DNA of 64,000 nt from Bermanella sp049115935 (GTDB taxonomy: Bacteria > Pseudomonadota > Gammaproteobacteria > Pseudomonadales > Oceanobacteraceae). Positions 8,737 to 15,485 of the stretch are shown piece by piece (the stretch's first letter is position 1; every line of letters starts with the position of its first letter). A model generated the notes under the pieces. It made no database searches. It was not told the DNA's origin and worked only from the letters and a program-made list of their open reading frames with translations. The translations under genes and the position numbers were made by a program. The stretch lies in contig JAGDZK010000016.1 of the NCBI GenBank assembly GCA_049115935.1, positions 62,001 to 126,000 of the forward strand, given 5' to 3'.

Positions 8737-9864
8737 CTAGGCCGCAGCAGTAGAGGCTTTGCTTGGGAAGCTGTAACGGATAATTCGACGAACCACGCTG
8801 AAATACTGCTTTAAAAAACCACCGCTGTTATATGGGATGTTGTATTTCCCACATAAACTGCGAACTTCTTTTGACATGTCAGGGTAGTGTTTCGCGGGTA
8901 CGTCTGGAAATAAGTGATGTTCCATTTGGCAGCTTAAATGGCCTGTCATGATATGAAACAAACGGCCGCCTTCGAGGTTAGAAGATCCCAGTATTTGGCG
9001 GTAATACCATTGACCTTGTGTTTCGTTTTCGCAATCAGATCCTTTGAAGGTGTGAATGTTTTCGGTGAAATGGCCACAAAATATAATGGTATTTGTCCAG
9101 ATATCTCGTAACAGGTTGGCCACAAAGTTACCCGCTAATACTTGCAAAAATACAGGGAAGCATAGTAACGGATAAAAAATATAATCTTTAAATAACTGGC
9201 GCGCAGCTTTATTAAAAAAAGCGGCTTTTAATTGTTCGCGTGTAATGGGCAGTTTACTGACTTTGCGTTGCTTGCCCATAAATACACGCTCACCTGCTAA
9301 TTCATGATAGGCGATGCCCCATTGAAAATTTAAACATAACGCAATATAGGTAAAAAATTGCAAAAGATTTTTAGGCTTCCAACGAATATCATCGCTTAAG
9401 CGTAACAAACCATAACCAAAGTCGCGGTCTTTCCCTATGATGTTGGTGTAGGTGTGGTGTTCGTGATTGTGATAGCGCTTCCATGATGCGCTGTCTCCCG
9501 CGTTATCCCATTCGAAATTTCGGCTGTTAATGTTTGGATCATTCATCCAGTCATATTGACCATGTAAAACGTTGTGACCGATTTCCATGTTGTCTAATAT
9601 TTTTGCAGTGGCTAATGCTAATACACCGATGACCCAATAGGCTGGGTGAATAAAACCCAGTACGATTAAAATGCGGCCCGCTATGTCACTTACCCGTTGT
9701 ACGCGAATCATGTTACGAATGTATTGAGCGTCTGCTTTACCTACTTTTGCCATGGTTCGTTCGCGGATATCATTAAGCTCTGCTGCGAACTGGTCCAAAG
9801 TTTCAATGCTTGGATTGTTTGGATCAATATATTGCGAATCTGCGAATTGTGTTTGTGCATTCAT
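8737..9864 (-). CDS. Membrane fatty acid desaturase
   Basis: About 375 residues. Counting from the upstream ATG at 9870, the three histidine boxes of membrane di-iron desaturases are present: HNVLH (99-103), HNHEHH (134-139) and QMEHH (315-319). Hydrophobic pairs at about 65-90 and 235-255 form the membrane hairpins. The layout resembles bacterial acyl-CoA/acyl-lipid desaturases that introduce a cis double bond using electrons from a ferredoxin-type reductase. The ATG at 9864 is preferred because GGAG abuts the ATG at 9870 and is 6 nt from 9864. The reductase gene sits directly upstream and is surely co-transcribed. Confidence 0.9.
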   Translation of the reverse strand: MNAQTQFADSQYIDPNNPSIETLDQFAAELNDIRERTMAKVGKADAQYIRNMIRVQRVSDIAGRILIVLGFIHPAYWVIGVLALATAKILDNMEIGHNVLHGQYDWMNDPNINSRNFEWDNAGDSASWKRYHNHEHHTYTNIIGKDRDFGYGLLRLSDDIRWKPKNLLQFFTYIALCLNFQWGIAYHELAGERVFMGKQRKVSKLPITREQLKAAFFNKAARQLFKDYIFYPLLCFPVFLQVLAGNFVANLLRDIWTNTIIFCGHFTENIHTFKGSDCENETQGQWYYRQILGSSNLEGGRLFHIMTGHLSCQMEHHLFPDVPAKHYPDMSKEVRSLCGKYNIPYNSGGFLKQYFSVVRRIIRYSFPSKASTAAA

Positions 9865-9876
9865 ATTCATCTCCTT

Positions 9877-10995
9877 TTATAAGTCCAAAACCACATCGTT
9901 CACAGGCACACTAATGCATAGCTGAATTTCTTGTGCGCCAGTGTCGCTATAGGTTTTGGTTTTACTGTTGTAGACAACACCGCTTTTCTTTTGACAGATA
10001 CATTGATGACATACACCAATGCGGCAACCACTTACGGGCTTTATGTCATTTTTTTCGGCTAACTCTAATAAAGTTTGATTACTTGATGCACTTACAATCT
10101 GTTTATTGCTTCGGGTGAATAGCACCTGTGCATCGTCAGTTTGAATGTCAGTTGATAGTGGCTCAGGGCCAAAAAATTCGTAATGAACATGATCACTACT
10201 GATGTTTAGATCGCTTAATAACTGACGGCCCAGTGTAATCATTGGGCTTGGGCCACAAATATAAAAATGAGTGTGTGAATTAAATTGCTCTGTAAGGCTT
10301 ATGTGTGCAGCGTTCATATTGCCTACTAGTTCGCTATCCATAAGTTTTAAATGGAAGCTTGAGCTTTGGTTAGCAAATGATTCGAATTCTTTTTTAAATA
10401 AAAAGTGCTCACTGCTACGTGCGTAATAAAGCAGCGTAATATCTTGCTGATTGGCTAGATTGCGTGAGCTTAAGCTGATTTGTTGAAGCATTGAGCGAAA
10501 GGGCGTAATGCCGCTGCCACCTGCAATCATGCAAACAGATGAATGTTCTGGGTTTAGGGTAAAGTCGCCCATGGCGCTGGAGATATTAACAACGCTACCG
10601 GTTTTTAATGCTTTAGGCAGCCAGGGTGTAATTTTACCATGGCTTTGAATGCGAATACTGAGTTCAATTAAACCGGTTTTTTTAAAATAAGCTGGGCTGG
10701 ATGAAATACTGAAATAGCGGCTGACCCATGCCCCATCTTTTTCAACGGTAAGCTCAATGTATTGACCCGCTTTAAATGCCTGAAACCTTTTATTGGTTTT
10801 AATAACCAGGCTGTACATGTCTTTGCTTTCATGGCGAACCTCCACAATTCGACTGCGAAGCAAGTCAGCACGCCAGCGTGGTAGGGCCAGCTGAATAATG
10901 GGTTCAAAGTAAGCACGAATACTCTGGTGGTTGGTTAAGCTGCCGATAAGCCATTGCCACGCTTTATTTACTTTGGTTGATGCGATGTTTTGCAT
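9877..10995 (-). CDS. Ferredoxin reductase with C-terminal 2Fe-2S domain (desaturase electron donor)
   Basis: 372 residues in three parts: an N-terminal extension, an FAD/NAD(P) reductase unit (flavin motif 'SRYFSISSS' about 92-100, nucleotide motif 'IAGGSGITPF' about 157-166) and a plant-type 2Fe-2S ferredoxin domain with Cys324, Cys329, Cys332 and Cys360. Such fused reductases feed electrons from NAD(P)H to membrane di-iron desaturases. The gene ends 12 bp before the desaturase start, so the two form one operon. The N-terminal 45 residues are typical for the desaturase-linked subgroup and not a signal peptide. Confidence 0.9.
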   Translation of the reverse strand: MQNIASTKVNKAWQWLIGSLTNHQSIRAYFEPIIQLALPRWRADLLRSRIVEVRHESKDMYSLVIKTNKRFQAFKAGQYIELTVEKDGAWVSRYFSISSSPAYFKKTGLIELSIRIQSHGKITPWLPKALKTGSVVNISSAMGDFTLNPEHSSVCMIAGGSGITPFRSMLQQISLSSRNLANQQDITLLYYARSSEHFLFKKEFESFANQSSSFHLKLMDSELVGNMNAAHISLTEQFNSHTHFYICGPSPMITLGRQLLSDLNISSDHVHYEFFGPEPLSTDIQTDDAQVLFTRSNKQIVSASSNQTLLELAEKNDIKPVSGCRIGVCHQCICQKKSGVVYNSKTKTYSDTGAQEIQLCISVPVNDVVLDL

Positions 10996-11156
10996 GCATA
11001 GCTCCTATAATTTCAGTAAACAAGTGTATGCTGAAAAAAAGTAGCAGTAAATGAATTTATTATGAAATATAGGTTAATTAAGGTGTTTACTATGCTTTTT
11101 TAGGAACAGGTGTTTATCTAATTGATTTTATACCGTTATCTTTGTATGGGCGAAAA

Positions 11157-11255
11157 TATCTTGTTAGCAGTTAGCTCTGGTGGAAGGTGCTATGAATGCA
11201 GGTGGTAGGCTGAAGCGTGTTAGGTAGGCAGCAACTGCTGCCTACCTATTTTTTT
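11157..11255 (+). ncRNA. Candidate small RNA ending at an orphan terminator
   Basis: A strong intrinsic terminator on the plus strand has no plus-strand gene before it, which is the usual signature of an independently transcribed small RNA. A weak sigma70-like promoter (TTGATT at 11122-11127, 17-nt spacer, TATGGG at 11145-11150) would give a transcript of roughly 100 nt. No known RNA family was recognised. The start is a guess. Confidence 0.35.
11221..11255 (+). terminator. Strong orphan intrinsic terminator
   Basis: A perfect 13-nt inverted repeat (11221-11233 with 11236-11248; effective loop about 6 nt) followed by seven T residues. The T-run exists only on the plus strand, so it does not serve hemN, which is read leftwards into it. 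Confidence 0.85.
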
Positions 11256-11448
11256 AATATGTGCGATTCCTACGTGGAGTCTTTTAAAACCAGTCAAAGA
11301 GCTTTTGCGCAGCTGGCCATGCTGTGGTCATGGGCTTTACAATGATGCAGCCTTGAAAAAGGTGGCCAGAGCGGGTGGCAGCCGCTGCAGTTTGCGATGC
11401 TATATTGGATGGATCTTTGGTCATGGTAGACCTATAGCCATAGATAAT

Positions 11449-12840
11449 TTATATCACTTTACTATAGCGTATACCTTGATCTGGGCGAGTCAGATACTCA
11501 TCAAATACCATACAAATGCTTCGGATCAATAAAATGCCCTTATCGTGCACTTGTATGCCCTGCGATGAGACGCTTAATAGGCCGTCTTCTTCGAAGCGCT
11601 GCAGGTTGTCTAATTCTTTCGCAAAGTGTGTTTTTGGGTTGATATTGAAGCGTTGCTCAATGTCACTAAATGATAAGTTGAAGTGGCAAATCAGCTGTTT
11701 AATCACAGCTTGTCGTAACTCGTCTTCATCGGTCAGGGTAAGACCTTTATTGATGGGCAGAACGCCTTGCTCTAATTGGGACTGATAAACCTCAATGTCA
11801 GCGCTGTTTTGCATGTAGCTGTGGCCGATCTGGCTAATGGACGATACCCCTAGAGCCACAAGATCACAGTCAGGGTGGGTGGTGTAGCCTTGGAAGTTAC
11901 GGTGTAACTTGCCTGCTTGTTGAGCTTGGGCAAGGCTGTCATTGGGTTTCGCAAAGTGATCCATTCCAATGTAAATGTAGCCAGCCTGTGTGAGCATTTG
12001 AATGCTATCTTGTAACATGCCAAGTTTGGTTTCAGGGTTTGGTAGATCTTCGGTTTGAATGCGACGCTGAGGCATGAAGCGCTCAGGCAAGTGGGCATAA
12101 TTGAACACTGAAATACGATCAGGACTTAAGTCGATAATGTGCTGCAATGTTTTCTGAAAACCTGCGCGGTTTTGTAATGGCAGGCCGTATATTAGGTCGA
12201 TATTGATGGATTTAAAGTCAAGTTCTCGGGCTTGATCAAGTGTGGCTTTAGTCATCTCTAAAGGCTGCACGCGGTTAACCGCTTTTTGTACGGCCGGGTC
12301 TACATCTTGTACCCCTAAGCTTACACGGTTAAAGCCAATGCTTTTAAGGTGAGCAAGGGTGTCTTCTTCAAGCTCTCGTGGATCTATTTCGATTGAAAAA
12401 TCACGGTCTTGGGATTGAGATAAATTAAAGTGTTCAGCAAGCTTATTCATTAAGCTGCTCATTTGTTCATTATTTAAAAACGTCGGGGTGCCGCCTCCAA
12501 AGTGCAGCTGATCTATGGAGCGTTTGTCATTGTAGCCTTGGGCGCGTATTTCGATCTCTTTAAATAGCGCTTCAAGATAAGGCTCTGCTTTTTCTCGGCG
12601 TTTGGTGATGACTTTGTTACAGGCGCAGTAATAACAAACATGGGCACAAAATGGGATGTGCACATACAAAGAAAGGCCTTCTTCTTGTTTGTGGCTGCTC
12701 AGGCGAGCTTGTTGGTATTGCTCTAGGTCAAAGCCAGGTAAAAACTGTACGGCGGTAGGGTATGAGGTGTAGCGTGGGCCAGACTTATCATGACGCTTAA
12801 TTAGCTCAATGTCCCACTGGATATTAGTTTGAAGATTCAT
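11449..12840 (-). CDS. hemN: Oxygen-independent coproporphyrinogen III oxidase (radical SAM)
   Basis: 463 residues, matching bacterial HemN. The radical-SAM cluster motif C-x3-C-x2-C-x-C lies at Cys65, 69, 72 and 74 in 'HIPFCAHVCYYCACNK', followed by 'LHFGGGTPTFL' and 'SIEIDPREL'. It decarboxylates coproporphyrinogen III to protoporphyrinogen IX with S-adenosylmethionine, mainly at low oxygen, in haem synthesis. The extra cysteine after the cluster motif is typical of true HemN rather than HemW-type paralogues. No clear FNR/ANR box was seen in front of it. The neighbouring gene upstream ends 103 bp away. Confidence 0.95.
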   Translation of the reverse strand: MNLQTNIQWDIELIKRHDKSGPRYTSYPTAVQFLPGFDLEQYQQARLSSHKQEEGLSLYVHIPFCAHVCYYCACNKVITKRREKAEPYLEALFKEIEIRAQGYNDKRSIDQLHFGGGTPTFLNNEQMSSLMNKLAEHFNLSQSQDRDFSIEIDPRELEEDTLAHLKSIGFNRVSLGVQDVDPAVQKAVNRVQPLEMTKATLDQARELDFKSINIDLIYGLPLQNRAGFQKTLQHIIDLSPDRISVFNYAHLPERFMPQRRIQTEDLPNPETKLGMLQDSIQMLTQAGYIYIGMDHFAKPNDSLAQAQQAGKLHRNFQGYTTHPDCDLVALGVSSISQIGHSYMQNSADIEVYQSQLEQGVLPINKGLTLTDEDELRQAVIKQLICHFNLSFSDIEQRFNINPKTHFAKELDNLQRFEEDGLLSVSSQGIQVHDKGILLIRSICMVFDEYLTRPDQGIRYSKVI

Positions 12841-12909
12841 GGTACACCCACATTTTAAAGATGGGTTATGTTAACAAGGCCTTTGCAATGGAATATTGCT
12901 TTGGGTCAA

Positions 12910-12934
12910 GCCAGCCGCGCTGAGCACGACTGGC
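12910..12934 (-). terminator. Hairpin after the polyamine-binding protein gene
   Basis: An 11-12-bp imperfect stem with G-T pairs and a tiny loop lies just beyond the stop codon of the minus-strand binding-protein gene and ahead of hemN. The T-run is poor, so some read-through into hemN is possible. Confidence 0.5.
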
Positions 12935-12943
12935 AATGAGTAT

Positions 12944-14059
12944 TTAGAAATAACTCTGCATCGGTACGCTGCACCACTTGCCGCTTGAGCAAATCGCTTT
13001 CACCCATAGGCGGTGTTTGATTCGATTCACTTGACGCTCTTTGGGCGCCATCATTTGTAAACCCGCTAAAGTTTGTGCATTTGGGTAAATAGTGGGATCG
13101 TTTAAAATCTCTTCATCTACATATTGTTGAGCATTTAACATAGGGCTAGGGTAGGCCGTGTAATTTGAATTACGGCCTGAAATTTTAGCGCTCATCATGT
13201 AGTCAATGAATGTATACGCCATGTCTTTGTTGGGGGCGTTTTTAGGAATAGCCATAATATCAATCCACATGGCGGCACCTTCTTTGGGGATTACATACTG
13301 CAGATTAGGGTTCTGAGCCACTTCAGTTAGAATATCCCCAGAGTAACCCACACCTAAGCAAATTTTATTTTCTTTTAAATCATCCGTGTATTGTGTGCTG
13401 TGTAAGTAGTTAATATCAGCGATGGTTTCTTTGAGTAATTGACCGGCAGACTGTAGCTCTGATTTTGAGCTAGTGTTGATGGAATAGCCTAAATACTTAA
13501 GGGCTGCGGCAAAGATCTCATCACGCTCGTTTACGATGCCAATACCACACTGTGAAAGCTTTTTGCGTTTTGCGCTATCAAATAACAAGCCCCAAGAGTG
13601 CTCGTTTGGATCGATACCAACTTTCTTTACTTCTTTGGTGTTGATGCCAAGACCAGTTGTGCCCCACATATAAGGAATGCTGTACACATTACCGGTATCC
13701 AGTAATTCAAGGCCGTTCATGACTACTGGGTTTAGGCTTGAAAAGTTCTTAAAACGGGCCTTATCCAAGGGAATGATTAAATCGTTGTTGGCCATGATGC
13801 GAATAATGGCAGAAGCGGGGAAGATCACATCAAATTGGTTTTTTGGGTTGAAAAAGATCTCGGTGAACTCATCAACACTATTGAATTCAGCGTATTCAAT
13901 GGTCACATTGTTGGCTTGTTCAAACTCTTTTAGTACATCTGGGTCAATGTATTCCCCCCAGTTTAATACCCTTAGGGTTTGTGGGTCACTGTGGGCTTGC
14001 TGAGCAAATACACAAGCAAATAGAGTCAGCGATAAAATCGCCTTGATCAAATTCGGCAT
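12944..14059 (-). CDS. Periplasmic spermidine/putrescine-binding protein (PotD/PotF-like)
   Basis: 371 residues with an N-terminal Sec signal peptide (about residues 1-24, hydrophobic core then 'AQQAHS'). The mature start 'TLRVLNWGEYIDPDVLKEFEQ' is the hallmark of PotD/PotF polyamine-binding proteins, and the 'PYMWGTTGLGIN' and 'GYSGDIL' segments line the binding cleft in that family. It would capture polyamines in the periplasm for an ABC importer, but no potA, potB or potC gene is nearby, so it is an orphan binding protein in this window. The last 25 residues, with two cysteines, look atypical. Confidence 0.88.
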   Translation of the reverse strand: MPNLIKAILSLTLFACVFAQQAHSDPQTLRVLNWGEYIDPDVLKEFEQANNVTIEYAEFNSVDEFTEIFFNPKNQFDVIFPASAIIRIMANNDLIIPLDKARFKNFSSLNPVVMNGLELLDTGNVYSIPYMWGTTGLGINTKEVKKVGIDPNEHSWGLLFDSAKRKKLSQCGIGIVNERDEIFAAALKYLGYSINTSSKSELQSAGQLLKETIADINYLHSTQYTDDLKENKICLGVGYSGDILTEVAQNPNLQYVIPKEGAAMWIDIMAIPKNAPNKDMAYTFIDYMMSAKISGRNSNYTAYPSPMLNAQQYVDEEILNDPTIYPNAQTLAGLQMMAPKERQVNRIKHRLWVKAICSSGKWCSVPMQSYF

Positions 14060-14311
14060 TTTCGTCTCGGTATGGTTTTATTGAATTCGGGGTAATGCTT
14101 ATGCCTAAATGAGATATTGCGGGCACATGTGGATTAAGGCCATTGTCCCGTTCTTACCAATGATAAAGATATAACCCCTAGGGGATATATTTGGTTTAAA
14201 GCCGCATTCTTATTCGGTTTTTTGTGATGTGTTTCTGTTTTTTAAAGCCTGTCTTTTAATTGTTGGGAATGATCGTATTAATCGATGGGTCATAAAAAAT
14301 TCAAGAGGTGT
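14060..14311. promoter_or_regulatory. Intergenic region with a CCCCTAGGGG palindrome
   Basis: This stretch separates the divergent polyamine-binding protein and acylphosphatase genes and contains no coding frame. It holds a near-perfect 22-bp palindrome (14170-14191, core CCCCTAGGGG at 14175-14184) about 115 bp upstream of the binding-protein start, a plausible operator. A weak hairpin with a T-run lies near 14203-14222. Confidence 0.4.
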
Positions 14312-14341
14312 TTGACGATACTGCAAATGCGAGCCTATATT
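14312..14341 (+). promoter_or_regulatory. Sigma70-type promoter for the acylphosphatase gene
   Basis: TTGACG at 14312-14317 and TATATT at 14336-14341 are separated by 18 nt. The predicted start of transcription would be around 14348, leaving a short leader that contains the AAGGAG ribosome-binding site. Confidence 0.6.
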
Positions 14342-14369
14342 GTGGCTCGGCTTGTTTAAGGAGAGGACA

Positions 14370-14663
14370 GTGCAAGCGCAACAGGATCAACTACAGGCAT
14401 ATCATGTGTATGTGTCAGGTAAGGTGCAAGGGGTTTATTACCGTGCCTCTACTGCCAAGAAAGCGCAGCTTCTTGGGTTGTCGGGCTGGGTAAAAAATCT
14501 GACCGATGGGCGAGTTGAAATATTTGCGCAAGGGGATGCTGAATCTTTGGAGAAATTATTAGATTGGTGCAAAAAAGGGCCAATGTTGGCCAAAGTCAGT
14601 AATGTTGAGTGTGAAGTGGCGCAACTGGATGAAAAAATGGCGCAGTTCGAGGTCATGCGCTGA
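14370..14663 (+). CDS. acyP: Acylphosphatase
   Basis: 97 residues from a GTG start that has AAGGAG at 14358-14363; the frame is open further upstream but without a better site. The family motif appears as 'SGKVQGVYYR' with the phosphate-binding Arg25, and the catalytic Asn43 is in 'GWVKNLTDGRVE'. It hydrolyses acyl phosphates such as acetyl or carbamoyl phosphate in the cytoplasm. 'VYYR' replaces the commoner 'VGFR', a known tolerated variant. Length and order of motifs match the family. Confidence 0.92.
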   Translation: MQAQQDQLQAYHVYVSGKVQGVYYRASTAKKAQLLGLSGWVKNLTDGRVEIFAQGDAESLEKLLDWCKKGPMLAKVSNVECEVAQLDEKMAQFEVMR

Positions 14664-14727
14664 CTTTCCTGTGAGTCCTTAGCCTGTTAACCTTGAAGTC
14701 ATCATTCATCACTAAAAAATAATAATA

Positions 14728-15120
14728 ATGAATTCAAAAATAAATACTCTATTTGTCGTTTGCATGACGTTGTTTGCTCTGGCGCTTACTGGTTGCAGTT
14801 CTATGCCTGGCGCTTTAGAAGGCAATGATTTAAGCCACCTAAGCTTACGTGATAAGCGCATGGCTGATAACAAGGTGAAAGTTTTACAAGCTCAACCTCA
14901 GACCAGTAGCTCTTTAGGAAAGGTCAGCTCTAAGCGCTGTCAAAGTTCCATGTTCAGTGAAGCCCCAGAGGAAAAAACGTTAATTGTTGATATGAAGGCT
15001 GAAGCCTACCGCTTGGGAGCGAACGCCATTAGTGATGTGAAGATTGAACAACAAGGTGCCGTGGGTGATGGTTGCTGGAACGTGTTTACTGCTACCGCCA
15101 ATATGCTTGTGGTTGAATAG
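14728..15120 (+). CDS. Small lipoprotein of unknown function
   Basis: 130 residues. A lipoprotein signal peptide ends in the lipobox 'LALTGC' (Cys about residue 23), so the mature protein is lipid-anchored, with Ser after Cys suggesting outer-membrane sorting. The mature part has two further cysteines ('SKRC' and 'GDGC') that could form a disulfide and a 'RLGANAISDVKIEQQG' segment, similar to the conserved 'GAN' strand of RcsF/DUF4156-type lipoproteins. That similarity is weak and the function is unknown. A terminator follows. Confidence 0.7.
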   Translation: MNSKINTLFVVCMTLFALALTGCSSMPGALEGNDLSHLSLRDKRMADNKVKVLQAQPQTSSSLGKVSSKRCQSSMFSEAPEEKTLIVDMKAEAYRLGANAISDVKIEQQGAVGDGCWNVFTATANMLVVE

Positions 15121-15144
15121 CTTTTATCATTGCATGTGCATATT

Positions 15145-15169
15145 AAGCCAGCTCATTGCTGGCTTTTTT
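15145..15169 (+). terminator. Terminator after the small lipoprotein gene
   Basis: An 8-bp perfect stem (15145-15152 with 15158-15165), a 5-nt loop and a T-run. The A-poor left side makes it mainly a plus-strand terminator. Confidence 0.85.
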
Positions 15170-15180
15170 GTGCCTGCGAT

Positions 15181-15474
15181 TCATGCCTCTTGGTAGCCTT
15201 TTGGCGCTTTACCTTGAATGAAAAAAGCAAAGGCTAGTATTTCGGCCACTAAGCGGTAAAGCTCGGGTGGTATGTTGTCACCAATACTAAGGGCGCTTAA
15301 TTGCTCTAATAGTTCTGGGTTTTCATAGATGGGAATGCCGGCTTCATAGGCAATATTGACCAGCTCTTGTGCAGCTTTTCCAAAGCGCTTTTCGCTGACA
15401 ACGGGTGCTTGGCCACCATCGTAAAACAGTGCTAATGCCTGCTCAATTTCATGCTTAGGTATGTGATTATTCAT
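15181..15474 (-). CDS. FlhB C-terminal-domain-like protein (FlhX type)
   Basis: 97 residues without membrane segments. The stretch 'ALALFYDGGQAPVVSEKRFGKAAQELVNIAYEAGIPIYENPELLEQL' is homologous to the cytoplasmic domain of FlhB, the substrate-specificity switch of the flagellar export gate. The autocleavage motif NPTH is absent: the protein begins where the cleaved fragment of FlhB would begin. It follows the FliK-like gene after 11 bp, so both form an operon. A role in flagellar export is inferred from homology and this pairing. Confidence 0.85.
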   Translation of the reverse strand: MNNHIPKHEIEQALALFYDGGQAPVVSEKRFGKAAQELVNIAYEAGIPIYENPELLEQLSALSIGDNIPPELYRLVAEILAFAFFIQGKAPKGYQEA

Positions 15475-15485
15475 AGTTGGGCCTA

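Larger units (their letters stand above)
10996..11448. other. 453-nt gene-free region between hemN and the desaturase operon
   Basis: No convincing protein-coding frame is present. The part next to the reductase start (about 10996-11100) should hold the minus-strand promoter; it contains inverted 8-mers AGTAAACA (11015-11022) and TGTTTACT (11084-11091), a possible operator pair. The middle holds an orphan plus-strand hairpin terminator (11221-11255). The hemN-side part (11256-11448) is richer in G+C than its flanks and shows no recognised element. Confidence 0.6.

Noticed and set aside
11221..11255. The hairpin as a hemN terminator
   Set aside because: hemN is read on the minus strand, where the T-run would have to lie at the low-coordinate side; it lies on the high side, so only plus-strand transcripts fit.
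11305..11532. A 75-residue plus-strand frame near the hemN end
   Set aside because: It overlaps the hemN 3' end, has no initiation site and no recognisable product.
14308..14493. A 61-residue plus-strand frame over the acylphosphatase start
   Set aside because: It runs in another frame across the promoter and the conserved acylphosphatase coding region.
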